DNA from: Acidobacteriaceae bacterium
Lineage (GTDB): Bacteria; Acidobacteriota; Terriglobia; Terriglobales; Acidobacteriaceae
DNA: 36,416 nt
Assembly (NCBI GenBank): GCA_003168355.1
Contig: PMSQ01000090.1
Span: forward strand, 16,731 to 53,146
Direction of reading: 5' to 3'
The notes under the pieces are model-generated. The model searched no databases, was not told the origin of the DNA, and saw only the letters and a program-made list of their open reading frames with translations. The stretch's first letter is position 1. Every line of letters starts with the position of its first letter. Below are positions 1-8,465 of this stretch, piece by piece. A program made the translations under genes and the position numbers.

Positions 1-5
1 TAACC

Positions 6-1532
6 ATGGACGATTATCTGGCGATGTTGCGCCGCCGGATGAAAGTGATTCTGATTCCGGCGCTGCTGGCGCCGTTGGCCGGATTTCTGGTCTCATATGT
101 GTTCTCCGCCAAATACACCTCGCAGTCGCTGGTGTTGGTGGAGGCGCCGAAGATTCCGGATTCGGTGGTGCAGCAGGTCTTCACGGAGGATCTCACGCAG
201 CACATAACCACGATGGAGCAGCGGGTGTTGAGCCCGAGCCAACTGCGGCCCATGGTGGAAAAGCTCGGGTTGGCCAAGGAAGGCCAGAACGTCGATGATC
301 TGGTTAACGAGATCCAGCTCAACATGACGATCGAGCCGGTTCCGGATATTTCGCAATTCGGTACGGCCAAGAAAAAGCCGGGTCAAAGCAGCAGTCCGGT
401 TCCCGGCTTTTACGTCAACTACACCGCGCCGACCGCCAAAGAGGCGAAGGATGTATGCACCGAGCTGACCTCGATGCTGCTGGAAGAAGATCTCAAGTCG
501 AGGCAGGACGCGAGCCAGGGCACAACGCTGTTCCTCGCCAGTCAGGTGGGGGAAGCCAAGCAGAATCTCGACGATCTAGATAAGAAGCTGGCAGCCTTCA
601 AGAACCAACACATGGGGCAGCTTCCCGAAGACGAGGACAATAATTTAAAGATCTTGATGGGGCTGAACTCGCAACTGGATGCCAACACACAGACCCTGAA
701 CCGGGCGACCCAGGACAAGTCCTATACCGAGTCACTGCTGTCGCAGCAGTTGGCGGCTTGGAGAACTTCGCAGTCAGCCAGCAATCCCCAAACCCTGCAG
801 CAGCAACTCTCGCAACTACAAGCCCAACTGATCGATCTGCAGGGACGCTATACGGACGATCACCCCGACGTAATCAAGACCAAGGCGGACATTGCAGAGG
901 TCAAGAAGGAACTGGCGGCGATCAACGACGCATCCGCGAAGGGAAGCGACAGTGGAAACGACAAGGGTTCAGCATCGGAGCCGCCAGAGATTCGCCAACT
1001 GCGGCTGCAGGGTCACCAGTATGAGGATTTGATTGCCCAGGCGACGCGTGATCAGAAGAAGCTTCAGCAGGAGATCGCCGTGTACCAGGGCCGGGTGGCG
1101 TCCAGTCCGGGCATTGAAGAAGAATACAAGGAAATGGCGCGCGACTATGACAACGCGCAAAAGGTCTACCAGGACGATCTGGCCAAACAGAGCACCTCGA
1201 AGATGGCGACCCAGGCTGCGAATGAGGCGCAGGGGGAACGGATGGTGCCTCTGAATCCAGCGAACCTTCCCGATGCGCCGAGCTTCCCGAACCGGCTGTT
1301 GTTTGCAGGGGGAGGATTGGGCGCCGGTCTGGTGCTAGGGCTGGGCCTGGCGTTTTGGCTGGAGTTCCGCGACCAGTGCATCCGCACGGAGGCGGATGCC
1401 GAGGCCGCTCTGGAGCTTCCCATGCTGGTTGCGGTGCCATGGGTGATCGAGACAGCGCCGGCAAACGGCAACGGCCGTTTCTGGAAGCGGAAAAAGCTGC
1501 CGGAGGAGAGCAAGGAAGCGGCCAGGGTTTAG
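6..1532 (+). CDS. Wzz/GumC-like polysaccharide chain-length determinant, XrtA-locus type
   Basis: This is an inner-membrane polysaccharide co-polymerase expected to set chain length of the exported polymer together with the tyrosine kinase two genes downstream. The 508-residue protein has a basic N-terminus followed by a membrane segment at about residues 15-35. A Wzz-type beta strand region follows (YTSQSLVLVE), then a long, Gln/Lys/Asp-rich periplasmic coiled coil at about 150-400. A second membrane segment (FAGGGLGAGLVLGLGLAFW) lies near residues 435-455, followed by a short cytoplasmic tail. This two-helix hairpin with a large periplasmic coil is the family architecture. The start is only 5 bases inside the window and no in-frame stop precedes it, so the true start could lie further left. 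The neighbours match the chain-length subfamily found in exosortase-A loci. Confidence 0.88.
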   Translation: MDDYLAMLRRRMKVILIPALLAPLAGFLVSYVFSAKYTSQSLVLVEAPKIPDSVVQQVFTEDLTQHITTMEQRVLSPSQLRPMVEKLGLAKEGQNVDDLVNEIQLNMTIEPVPDISQFGTAKKKPGQSSSPVPGFYVNYTAPTAKEAKDVCTELTSMLLEEDLKSRQDASQGTTLFLASQVGEAKQNLDDLDKKLAAFKNQHMGQLPEDEDNNLKILMGLNSQLDANTQTLNRATQDKSYTESLLSQQLAAWRTSQSASNPQTLQQQLSQLQAQLIDLQGRYTDDHPDVIKTKADIAEVKKELAAINDASAKGSDSGNDKGSASEPPEIRQLRLQGHQYEDLIAQATRDQKKLQQEIAVYQGRVASSPGIEEEYKEMARDYDNAQKVYQDDLAKQSTSKMATQAANEAQGERMVPLNPANLPDAPSFPNRLLFAGGGLGAGLVLGLGLAFWLEFRDQCIRTEADAEAALELPMLVAVPWVIETAPANGNGRFWKRKKLPEESKEAARV

Positions 1533-1611
1533 TAGTGGTGGAGTTCGACAAGGAAGCGAGCCAAACGCGCGATTGTTGCGTCGCAAAGAACGAGACGCTT
1601 CGCGCGGCTCG

Positions 1612-1657
1612 CACAGATCCCTCGCTGCGCAAAAGGCGCTTGCTCGGGATGACAGAG
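1612..1657. repeat. Possible dispersed intergenic repeat (REP-like)
   Basis: The 151-base gap between the chain-length gene and the ATPase contains cagatccctcgctgcgc, then a GCGC-aaaag-GCGC mini-hairpin, then gctcgggatgacag. The reverse complement begins tgtcatcccgag and ends gggatctg. From memory, this pattern resembles repeated intergenic elements common in Acidobacteriota and some other phyla. There is only one copy in this window, so repetition is not shown here. It lies between two operon genes, which suggests insertion into the leader of the ATPase gene. Confidence 0.4.
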
Positions 1658-1683
1658 TAGGCGAAGGCGTTCAGGCAAAGATC

Positions 1684-2643
1684 ATGTACAAAGAGTTTTT
1701 CGGCCTGCGGGCAAATCCGTTCAACGTAAACCCCGACCCGCGTTATCTGTTCCTGACGCGGCACACCGAGGAGGCACTGGCCTGCCTGACCTATGGCATC
1801 CAGAGCCGCAAAGGGTTTGTGCTGCTGACCGGGGAAGTGGGCACGGGCAAGACCACGCTCATTAACAAGCTGCTGGAGTGGCTGCGCCTGCAGCAGGTGG
1901 CGACTGCCTTCATTTTTAACTCGCGGCTGAACACGACGCAGTTTCTCGACTACATGATGGCGGACTTCGGCATTCCATGCGATTCGAAGGCCAAGAGCCA
2001 GATTCTGTTGCGGCTCTACAACTGGCTGCTGGATCGTTACCGGGCGGGCGAGACCGCGGTGCTCATCGTGGATGAGGCGCAGAACCTTACCGATGAGGTG
2101 CTGGAAGAGATTCGAATGCTGACCAATCTGGAGACCTTCACGGAGAAGCTGCTACAGATCGTACTGGTGGGCCAGCCCGAGCTGGAGCAGAAGCTGAAGC
2201 AGCCGCAACTGCGGCAATTACGGCAAAGGCTGACGCTGCGCGCCAAGACGCATCCTCTCACTCTGGAGGAGAGCAAAGCTTATGTCCAGCAGCGGTTGCG
2301 CATCGCCGGTTCCAACGGCCAGCAGATCTTCGAACCTGAGTCCGTGGTCGCGATCCACCGCTATGCCAGCGGCATTCCGCGGGTCATCAACCTGTTGTGC
2401 GAGCACTGCCTGGTGAGCGCGTTCGTGGACCAGCAGAAAGTGATCGCGCCCTCGGTGGTGGACGTTGTGGCCCGGGACTTTGATCTGGCCGACGGAACTG
2501 CGGCAGGAGTCATGACGGCGCCGCCGCCGCTGGCCCAGGAGAAACTTGACTTAGTGGAAACCTTGCGGTCGCTGGCCGACCTGGCAGACCGCTTGCGCGA
2601 GGAAGATGAGGATAAGGACCTCCCCAGGGAAAGGAAAGTATGA
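1684..2643 (+). CDS. ExeA-like AAA ATPase, XrtA/PEP-CTERM locus type
   Basis: The product is a cytoplasmic P-loop ATPase of the ExeA/GspA-like family, of the kind that accompanies exosortase-A polysaccharide loci. The exact role in export is not established. The N-terminus MYKEFFGLRANPFNVNPDPR is the hallmark opening of the family. Walker A is GEVGTGKT at about residues 49-56 and Walker B is VLIVDEAQ at about 126-133. A sensor/lid region follows with RQLRQRLTLRAKTHPL and the GIPRVINLLCEH motif. The open frame continues upstream to 1573, but that part only translates the repeat-like intergenic stretch, so I place the start at 1684, giving 319 residues. The stop overlaps the start of the kinase gene as ATGA (2640-2643), so translation is probably coupled. 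Confidence 0.88.
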   Translation: MYKEFFGLRANPFNVNPDPRYLFLTRHTEEALACLTYGIQSRKGFVLLTGEVGTGKTTLINKLLEWLRLQQVATAFIFNSRLNTTQFLDYMMADFGIPCDSKAKSQILLRLYNWLLDRYRAGETAVLIVDEAQNLTDEVLEEIRMLTNLETFTEKLLQIVLVGQPELEQKLKQPQLRQLRQRLTLRAKTHPLTLEESKAYVQQRLRIAGSNGQQIFEPESVVAIHRYASGIPRVINLLCEHCLVSAFVDQQKVIAPSVVDVVARDFDLADGTAAGVMTAPPPLAQEKLDLVETLRSLADLADRLREEDEDKDLPRERKV

Positions 2644-3572
2644 GCAGAATTCACGAAGCGTTGAAGAAAGCCGAACAGGAGCGGGCGGCACTGCAGGGGG
2701 GGGCAGCCCAGTCCAGTTTCGCGGCTGCGGAGGAGTCGCCCGTGACGACCACAGTGGACGACTTGCCCGCCAGGGGAGTGCCCGGCGCTGGAGTTCCACT
2801 TGCGTCAGGGATGCCGTCGTTCGCCAGTCCCCTTAGCCTGGATGTCTTGCTGGCGCGCTGCCCGCAACTGCAGTGGAATCCGGATCAGAAAACGATGCTG
2901 TTCTTTAACGGCGACGATGGCGCGCGCGGTACGGAGGAGTTCCGCACGCTGCGTTCCCGGCTTTACCACGCACGCGAGAAGATGGCGCTGAAAAAACTTC
3001 TGGTTACCAGCGCGCTGCCCAAAGAGGGCAAGTCGTTCACCGCGGCCAACCTGGCCCAGGTGATGGTGCGCCAGCACGGACGCCGCGTGTTGCTGATTGA
3101 TGCCGACCTGCGCGGTCCGCGGCTGCACCTGATGCTGGGCACAACTTCGTCGCCGGGCCTGGCGGACTATCTGCAGGGAAGAAGCGATGAATTCTCAATC
3201 ATGCAGCGCGGGCCCATGGAAAACCTGTTCTTCATTCCCAGCGGTGAGGAGATTTCAGATGCCGCCGAACTGGTAGCCAACGGGCGGCTGAAGTTCCTGC
3301 TGCAGCGTGTAGAGGCTTTGTTCGACTGGATCATCATTGATTCACCGCCGGCGGTGCCGGTTTCCGATGCCAGTGTGCTGGCGAAGGCTTGTGACGGTGT
3401 GCTGATGGTGGTGCGCTCAAACTCGACGCCGGTCGATATGGCGCGCCGGGCGCGGCAGGAATTTCCAGATCAGGCCCTGGTGGGGGTGGTGCTGAATGGC
3501 ACGGACGCTGAGGCCATGTCCTATACCCGGTACTACTACGACGTGAAGAATGTGACCGAGTCCAAGGTTTAG
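2640..3572 (+). CDS. Bacterial tyrosine kinase (BY-kinase), CpsD/Wzc-C-terminal type
   Basis: This is a cytoplasmic tyrosine autokinase that partners the separate chain-length protein to control polysaccharide assembly. The N-terminus MSRIHEALKKAEQER is typical of the XrtA-locus kinases. A variable Pro/Ala-rich linker of about 50 residues follows, then the P-loop fold. Walker A is SALPKEGKS (124-132), Walker A' is LLIDADLRGP (151-160) and Walker B is IIIDSPP (231-237). Near the C-terminus there is a small tyrosine cluster, YTRYYYD (295-301), a likely autophosphorylation site. Membrane helices are absent, as expected when the transmembrane chain-length half is a separate protein. The start overlaps the ATPase stop codon, and the next gene starts 15 bases after its stop. 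Confidence 0.9.
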   Translation: MSRIHEALKKAEQERAALQGGAAQSSFAAAEESPVTTTVDDLPARGVPGAGVPLASGMPSFASPLSLDVLLARCPQLQWNPDQKTMLFFNGDDGARGTEEFRTLRSRLYHAREKMALKKLLVTSALPKEGKSFTAANLAQVMVRQHGRRVLLIDADLRGPRLHLMLGTTSSPGLADYLQGRSDEFSIMQRGPMENLFFIPSGEEISDAAELVANGRLKFLLQRVEALFDWIIIDSPPAVPVSDASVLAKACDGVLMVVRSNSTPVDMARRARQEFPDQALVGVVLNGTDAEAMSYTRYYYDVKNVTESKV

Positions 3573-3587
3573 AGAAAACAGGGAAAC

Positions 3588-4961
3588 GTGATCCGGCTGT
3601 TCAAAGTCCATTACCCGCTACGCGCGCTGGTTTTACTGGTGGGCGAGGCTTTGATCGTCTGGACTTCGTTCGTCCTGGGAACGATGGTGCAGAACCGGGA
3701 AGACAGCTGGCTTCTGCTCAACGTTGAGCACGGATATCTGAAGATCCTGGCGGTCACAGGCGTGGTGCTGCTGTTTTCGTACTGGTTTGATTTGTACGAT
3801 TCTTCCAGCTTGGGAGCGAAGTGGGACCAGACATTGCGGCTTTTGCTGGTGCTGGGGTTTGTAGCTCTGATCCTGGCGGCAGTGGGTTTTATCTATCCTA
3901 ACATTGTGCCGGGGAATGGGTCGGCGCTGGCGGGACTCGTCATTCTGACGTTTACGCTGCTGGGCTGGCGCGCCGCTTATTCCTGGATGGTGAGACAGTC
4001 CTTCCTGCGCGAGCGGGTTTACGTTTTGGGCACGGGAGAACGCGCGCAGCGGCTGGTTAGAGGTCTGCGCGAGCGCGCCGAACTCGGGATTGAAGTGGTG
4101 GGATGGACCGGGGATGCCGAAGGCGAATTGACCCGGGACGCGGTGGCATCGCACCTGCTGGGGTTGGTGCGGGGCAGAGGCGTGCATCGCGTGATCGTCG
4201 CTATGCCGGACCGCCGTGGCAACTTGCCGGTGGAAGAATTGCTGGATTTGCGCCTGGCGGGGGTGAAGGTGGAAGAGGCGACATCCTGGCTGGAGAGGAT
4301 ATCGGGCAGGATTGAGGTTGAGCAGCTATACCCCAGCTGGCTGATCTTTGCCGAAGGTTTCCACTCCAGCAGTTTCTTTCGGATGGTTCGCCGCGCGCTG
4401 AACGTTTTGGTTGCGCTCGCCGGAACGCTGATCTCGCTGCCCCTGCTGCCCTTCATTATTCTGGCCGTCAAGTTGGATTCATTGGGTCCGGTGCTGTACC
4501 GGCAGCAGCGCGTGGGGAGGGGAGGAGTGATTTTTTACTGCTACAAGTTCCGCACCATGCGGGTGGACGCGGAGGCAGATACCGGGGCGACCTGGGCCTT
4601 AGACGATGATCCGCGGATCACGCGCGTAGGCAAGTTTCTGCGCTCTTCGCGGCTTGATGAAATTCCGCAGTTGTGGTGCGTGCTGAAGGGCGACATGCAT
4701 TTTGTGGGACCGCGCCCGGAGCGGCCGGAATTTGTCGAGTGGCTGAGCAAGGAGATTCCGTACTACGGCGTGCGCCACGTCGTGCGGCCGGGCATCACGG
4801 GCTGGGCGCAGGTGCAGTATAAGTACGGCAACACGCTGGACGACGCTCGGGAGAAGTTACAGTACGACCTGTTTTACCTAAAGAACGCCTCCATTGGTCT
4901 GGACATGCTGATCATGTTCCAGACCATCAAGATCGTCCTGCTGGGGCGAGGCGCGCAATGA
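3588..4961 (+). CDS. Polyprenyl glycosylphosphotransferase (initiating sugar transferase), XrtA type
   Basis: The product initiates repeat-unit synthesis by transferring a sugar 1-phosphate from a nucleotide sugar to undecaprenyl phosphate at the inner membrane. The N-terminal half has about four or five hydrophobic helices, starting MIRLFKVHYPLRALVLLVGE, and then a Rossmann-like CoA-binding domain (VYVLGTGERAQRLV). A further membrane helix precedes the catalytic bacterial sugar transferase domain. This carries YKFRTMRVDAE, the DDPRITRVGKFLRSSRLDE block, GDMHFVGPRPERPEF and VRPGITGWAQV. Its length of 457 residues fits the family. The start codon is GTG with a purine-rich cagggaaac before it. 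The sugar donor cannot be read from sequence. It follows the kinase closely in the same operon. Confidence 0.92.
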   Translation: MIRLFKVHYPLRALVLLVGEALIVWTSFVLGTMVQNREDSWLLLNVEHGYLKILAVTGVVLLFSYWFDLYDSSSLGAKWDQTLRLLLVLGFVALILAAVGFIYPNIVPGNGSALAGLVILTFTLLGWRAAYSWMVRQSFLRERVYVLGTGERAQRLVRGLRERAELGIEVVGWTGDAEGELTRDAVASHLLGLVRGRGVHRVIVAMPDRRGNLPVEELLDLRLAGVKVEEATSWLERISGRIEVEQLYPSWLIFAEGFHSSSFFRMVRRALNVLVALAGTLISLPLLPFIILAVKLDSLGPVLYRQQRVGRGGVIFYCYKFRTMRVDAEADTGATWALDDDPRITRVGKFLRSSRLDEIPQLWCVLKGDMHFVGPRPERPEFVEWLSKEIPYYGVRHVVRPGITGWAQVQYKYGNTLDDAREKLQYDLFYLKNASIGLDMLIMFQTIKIVLLGRGAQ

Positions 4962-5070
4962 GGTGATCGCTCTGGGGCTCAGCTTTTCCAAATCCTCTAC
5001 ACCCAAGTGGGTTGGGAGCCATGAAAGTGGCGTCCTCGCATGAGAGCGGAAAATACCGGAGCCAGTAGTG

Positions 5071-5080
5071 GAGGAGAGGG
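5071..5080 (+). promoter_or_regulatory. Ribosome-binding site of the ligase/polymerase gene
   Basis: The purine run gaggagaggg ends six bases before the ATG at 5087 and fixes this start. It lies at the end of a 125-base spacer after the sugar transferase gene. Confidence 0.6.
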
Positions 5081-5086
5081 ATTCTG

Positions 5087-6481
5087 ATGGCGGTTCTTGA
5101 GAACGATATCCGGAGATCCCGGTGGCCGCAGAAGTTGGCACTGAAACGCGAGCCGCTGGCGGGTGCCTTCTTCTGGCTGAGCGGGTTTTACCTGATTTAT
5201 TGTGCCCGGCCGGAGGATTGGATTCCCGGGCTTGCGTACATCCCTCTAGCAAAGATCTCGGCGGTTTTCGCGTTGCTGGGGCTTTTAATGAGCGCGGGGA
5301 GAACCCAGCGGGGGTTCCGCGATCTGCCCAGGGAGGCGGGTTATTTTTTCGGCATGATCTGTCTGCTGTTCGTGTCCGCGCTGCTCTCTCCGGTGTGGAG
5401 GGGTGGCGCGTTTTTCGGAACGCTGGATTTTGCCAAGGCGCTGATTGCGTGGGTGCTGACTTTCCTGGTTATCACGACATTTGCGAGATTGCGGCGAATC
5501 ATTTTCATCCAGTCGGCGTCGGTCGCGGTGATTACCGTTGTATCCATCATCAAAGGACGGTCCCATCTCAGGCTGGATGGGGTGATTGGAGGAATCTATT
5601 CCAATCCCAATGACTTGGCATTCGCGATCGTGCTTTCCCTCCCATTCTGCTTCGCCTTTCTGTTGAGCACCCGCAGCATTCCACGCAAGGCCGCATGGGC
5701 AGCGTCCATACTGGCAATGTGTACCGCCTTGTTCATGACCGCCTCGCGCGCCGGTTTTATCGATCTCCTGGTCACAGGTGCGGTCTGCTTGTGGTTTTTC
5801 GGCGTCAAGGGGAAAAGGATTCACCTCATTGCGGCGGCGGTAGTACTGGTGTTGGTGGTTGGAGCCGCGGCCGGCGGACGGCTGAAAGATCGCTTCTTTG
5901 CCATATCGAGGAACAATGTCGACACCTCGCTTGAAGTCAGCGCCCACGACTCGTACGAGCAGCGCCGGATGTTAATGGTCGACAGTCTGAAGGGAGTAGC
6001 GCGCTATCCTTTGGGAATTGGATTGGGGAATTTCATCGTTTATTCTGGCATGTGGCGAGAAGTTCATGTCTCCTATCTCCAGATCGCGGTGGAGGGGGGG
6101 ATTGGCTCTTTGGTTCTCTACCTGCTCTTCTTCGCGCGTGGTTTCGCCAATCTCAAGCGGCTGCGCCGCATGCCCAGCTACGATCCTCAGATTGATCTGT
6201 TTGCGGGAGCCTTGTACGCGACTCTGATCGGATTCGTCGTGGGGGCCTTCTTTGCGCCCGAGGCTTACCAACTCTTCCCTTACTTTGCTGTGGCCTATAC
6301 CTCGGTGTTATTGGCGATCGCCAAGGAAAGAGAACAGTCCGCCGTTTCCCCTGCAGATTCGGTGAACCAACCCCAACCACGGTCGATAGCGCGGGCCCGA
6401 GCAGGCGAGTTGGCGTCGGTTCGCGGCGGCCCGGCCGAGTATTCCAGAACGCCTGACCATTTGCTTCGAAATCAGCGATGA
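5087..6481 (+). CDS. O-antigen ligase/polymerase-like membrane protein (Wzy_C family)
   Basis: This is a polytopic inner-membrane protein expected to polymerise or ligate lipid-linked repeat units on the periplasmic side. The 464 residues contain about ten hydrophobic helices, among them GAFFWLSGFYLIYCA, ALIAWVLTFLVITTFA and LIAAAVVLVLVVGAAAGG. A larger periplasmic loop near residues 270-330 carries the Wzy_C-like patch YPLGIGLGNFIVYSG. The cytoplasmic tail after about residue 425 is Arg/Ala/Pro-rich and of low complexity. Wzy and WaaL families cannot be told apart reliably by sequence. The presence of a flippase and chain-length factor in the locus favours polymerase. The start has a strong ribosome-binding site. 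The next gene begins 43 bases after the stop. Confidence 0.82.
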   Translation: MAVLENDIRRSRWPQKLALKREPLAGAFFWLSGFYLIYCARPEDWIPGLAYIPLAKISAVFALLGLLMSAGRTQRGFRDLPREAGYFFGMICLLFVSALLSPVWRGGAFFGTLDFAKALIAWVLTFLVITTFARLRRIIFIQSASVAVITVVSIIKGRSHLRLDGVIGGIYSNPNDLAFAIVLSLPFCFAFLLSTRSIPRKAAWAASILAMCTALFMTASRAGFIDLLVTGAVCLWFFGVKGKRIHLIAAAVVLVLVVGAAAGGRLKDRFFAISRNNVDTSLEVSAHDSYEQRRMLMVDSLKGVARYPLGIGLGNFIVYSGMWREVHVSYLQIAVEGGIGSLVLYLLFFARGFANLKRLRRMPSYDPQIDLFAGALYATLIGFVVGAFFAPEAYQLFPYFAVAYTSVLLAIAKEREQSAVSPADSVNQPQPRSIARARAGELASVRGGPAEYSRTPDHLLRNQR

Positions 6482-6524
6482 CGAACACGATGCAAACATC
6501 GGATTCGCCGCGTGGAGAACGTGC

Positions 6525-8465
6525 ATGTGCGGCATAGCGGGAGTCGTGCAAACTCATCCTGACGGCTCGGTGGATCACGCCACCGTTCACCGGATGTGTG
6601 AGGCCGTCGTGCATCGGGGTCCCGATGACGAGGGAATCTTTGTCAAGGCCGGCGTCGGACTGGGCATGCGCCGGCTCAGCATCATCGACCTGGCGGGTGG
6701 GCACCAGCCGGTCTTCAACGAAGACAAGACCATTTGGATTGTTTTCAACGGCGAAATCTACAATTTTCCTGAGCTGCGCACCGAACTCGAGAAACGCGGC
6801 CACCGCTTTTATACCCACACCGATACGGAAGTGATCGTTCATCTGTATGAGGATATGGGCGCCGACTGCGTAAAAAAACTTCGCGGCATGTTTGCGTTCG
6901 CCTTGTACGATGAGCGCCGCGGCAAGCTGCTGATGGCGCGTGATCGCCTCGGGAAGAAGCCGTTGCACTATGCCCTCGCGGGCGGGCGTTTACTGTTCGG
7001 TTCCGAGATCAAATCGATCCTGGCGGTGGCCCCGGAACTTGCCAGCGTGAACAATGAAGCGCTTCTGCAATACATGTATTTCGGATATATTCCCGATCCG
7101 CTTACGTCCTTTCTGGCCATTCAAAAGTTGCCTCCCGGACACTTGCTCGAGTTTGCGGCAGGCCAGGTTCAGGTTCGGCAGTATTGGGACTTGCCGGAAT
7201 ACGGCACGCACCAGCCTCGCAGCGAGGAAGAATGTTTGGAGGAGTTGGAGTGGCGGCTGGCCGAAGCGGTGCGCATCCGGTTGATTTCCGATGTTCCGCT
7301 GGGCGCGTTGCTGAGCGGAGGAACCGACTCCTCGACGGTCGTCGCCTTGATGGCGCGGGCAAGCTCCAAACCGGTGAAGACTTTTTCGATTGGTTTCACC
7401 CACGACGATTTCAATGAAGCTCATTATGCTCGCATTGTCGCGAAACGCTTTGGCACCGAGCACCACGAATTAGTGCTGGAACCTAACGTACTGGAAACGG
7501 TCGAGACGCTGACCAGTTCGATTGAGGAACCGTTCGGGGATTCCTCCATGTTGCCGACCTATTACGTTTCCTGTATGGCCCGGAAGCACGTAACGGTGGC
7601 CTTGTCGGGCGATGGCGGGGACGAGATATTCGCCGGATACGACCGCTATGCGATCAATCTGCGCCGGCAGGCCTTCGAGCGAATCCCGCGCTGGGCGTGG
7701 CGTTTGTACCGTGAGCGGGTTTATCCCCACCTGCCACAGGACATGCACGGGAGAAAATTCTCGTACAACGTTTCCTTGCCCTGGCGGGAGCGTTATGTGG
7801 ATAGCATTTCGTTTCTCCCTTCTTTTGAAAGAGACATGCCCCTCTTGTCCAATGAGTTCCGGGAGACTCTGCGGACAGACGGCAACCCGGAGAACGTGAT
7901 GTACCGGTATTTCGATGAGGCTCCGGCGAAGGACCCTATCAGTCAGATGTTGTATGTCGATACGAAAACCTACATGGTTGCCGACATCCTGACCAAGGTT
8001 GATCGAATGAGTATGGCTACCTCGCTGGAGGTGCGCGTTCCGCTTCTCGATCACTTGTTTGTGGAGTGGGCTACGGGACTGCCGGTGGAGTGGAAGCTGC
8101 GCGGTGGGCAACAGAAATACATTCTCCGCAAGCTGGCGGAGCGAGTTGGCGTGCCGCGCGAAGCGCTATACCGGCCAAAGCAAGGCTTCGCCATGCCACT
8201 GGTGCACTGGATTCGGAACGAATTGAAGGATCTGATCATGACGGTTCTGCTCGAGCCTCGAACTCTGCAGCGGGGCTACTTCAACCCAGCAGCCGTACGG
8301 CGACTGCTCGACGAGCACTTTCGCGGACGCCGCGACCATTCTCACGAAATTTGGCGCTTGCTGATCTTTGAGCTGTGGCACCGCAACTTTCTGGAGAGAA
8401 TCCGGACCACGGAATGGGGCGCCGAGCCGTATAGCGTCACCAGTACGGCTGGGAACCTGGGATGA
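6525..8465 (+). CDS. asnB: Asparagine synthase-like glutamine amidotransferase 1 (XrtA-locus type)
   Basis: The family hydrolyses glutamine and passes ammonia to an adenylated carboxylate. In polysaccharide loci such proteins are thought to amidate sugar carboxyl groups (uronamides) rather than make asparagine. The N-terminal class II glutaminase domain starts MCGIAG, with Cys2 as nucleophile after Met removal. It also has HRGPDDEG, the RRLSIIDLAGGHQP loop and FNGEIYNF. The C-terminal synthetase domain has the ATP pyrophosphatase P-loop SGGTDSS at about 263-269, ALSGDGGDEIFAGYDRY, and KVDRMSMATSLEVRVPLLD. Its length of 646 residues is normal. GGAGA sits about eight bases before the ATG. The stop overlaps the next gene as ATGA (8462-8465). 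The AlgD-like dehydrogenase nearby could supply a uronic acid substrate, which is inference. Confidence 0.88.
   Translation: MCGIAGVVQTHPDGSVDHATVHRMCEAVVHRGPDDEGIFVKAGVGLGMRRLSIIDLAGGHQPVFNEDKTIWIVFNGEIYNFPELRTELEKRGHRFYTHTDTEVIVHLYEDMGADCVKKLRGMFAFALYDERRGKLLMARDRLGKKPLHYALAGGRLLFGSEIKSILAVAPELASVNNEALLQYMYFGYIPDPLTSFLAIQKLPPGHLLEFAAGQVQVRQYWDLPEYGTHQPRSEEECLEELEWRLAEAVRIRLISDVPLGALLSGGTDSSTVVALMARASSKPVKTFSIGFTHDDFNEAHYARIVAKRFGTEHHELVLEPNVLETVETLTSSIEEPFGDSSMLPTYYVSCMARKHVTVALSGDGGDEIFAGYDRYAINLRRQAFERIPRWAWRLYRERVYPHLPQDMHGRKFSYNVSLPWRERYVDSISFLPSFERDMPLLSNEFRETLRTDGNPENVMYRYFDEAPAKDPISQMLYVDTKTYMVADILTKVDRMSMATSLEVRVPLLDHLFVEWATGLPVEWKLRGGQQKYILRKLAERVGVPREALYRPKQGFAMPLVHWIRNELKDLIMTVLLEPRTLQRGYFNPAAVRRLLDEHFRGRRDHSHEIWRLLIFELWHRNFLERIRTTEWGAEPYSVTSTAGNLG

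Noticed and set aside
1573-1683. N-terminal extension of the ATPase
   Set aside because: It translates the repeat-like intergenic sequence. The family opening begins exactly at the ATG at 1684.
922-1764. Open frame of 280 codons on the minus strand
   Set aside because: It runs antisense to the chain-length gene and across the repeat-like gap into the ATPase. The product is Pro/Arg/Ser-rich and without motifs.
4974-5020. Possible structured leader (riboswitch-like) before the ligase/polymerase gene
   Set aside because: Only a 5-base outer pair, ggctc/gagcc, and a 4-bp inner hairpin in acccaagtgggt can be drawn. It does not match the c-di-GMP or other riboswitch consensus I know, and chance is sufficient.
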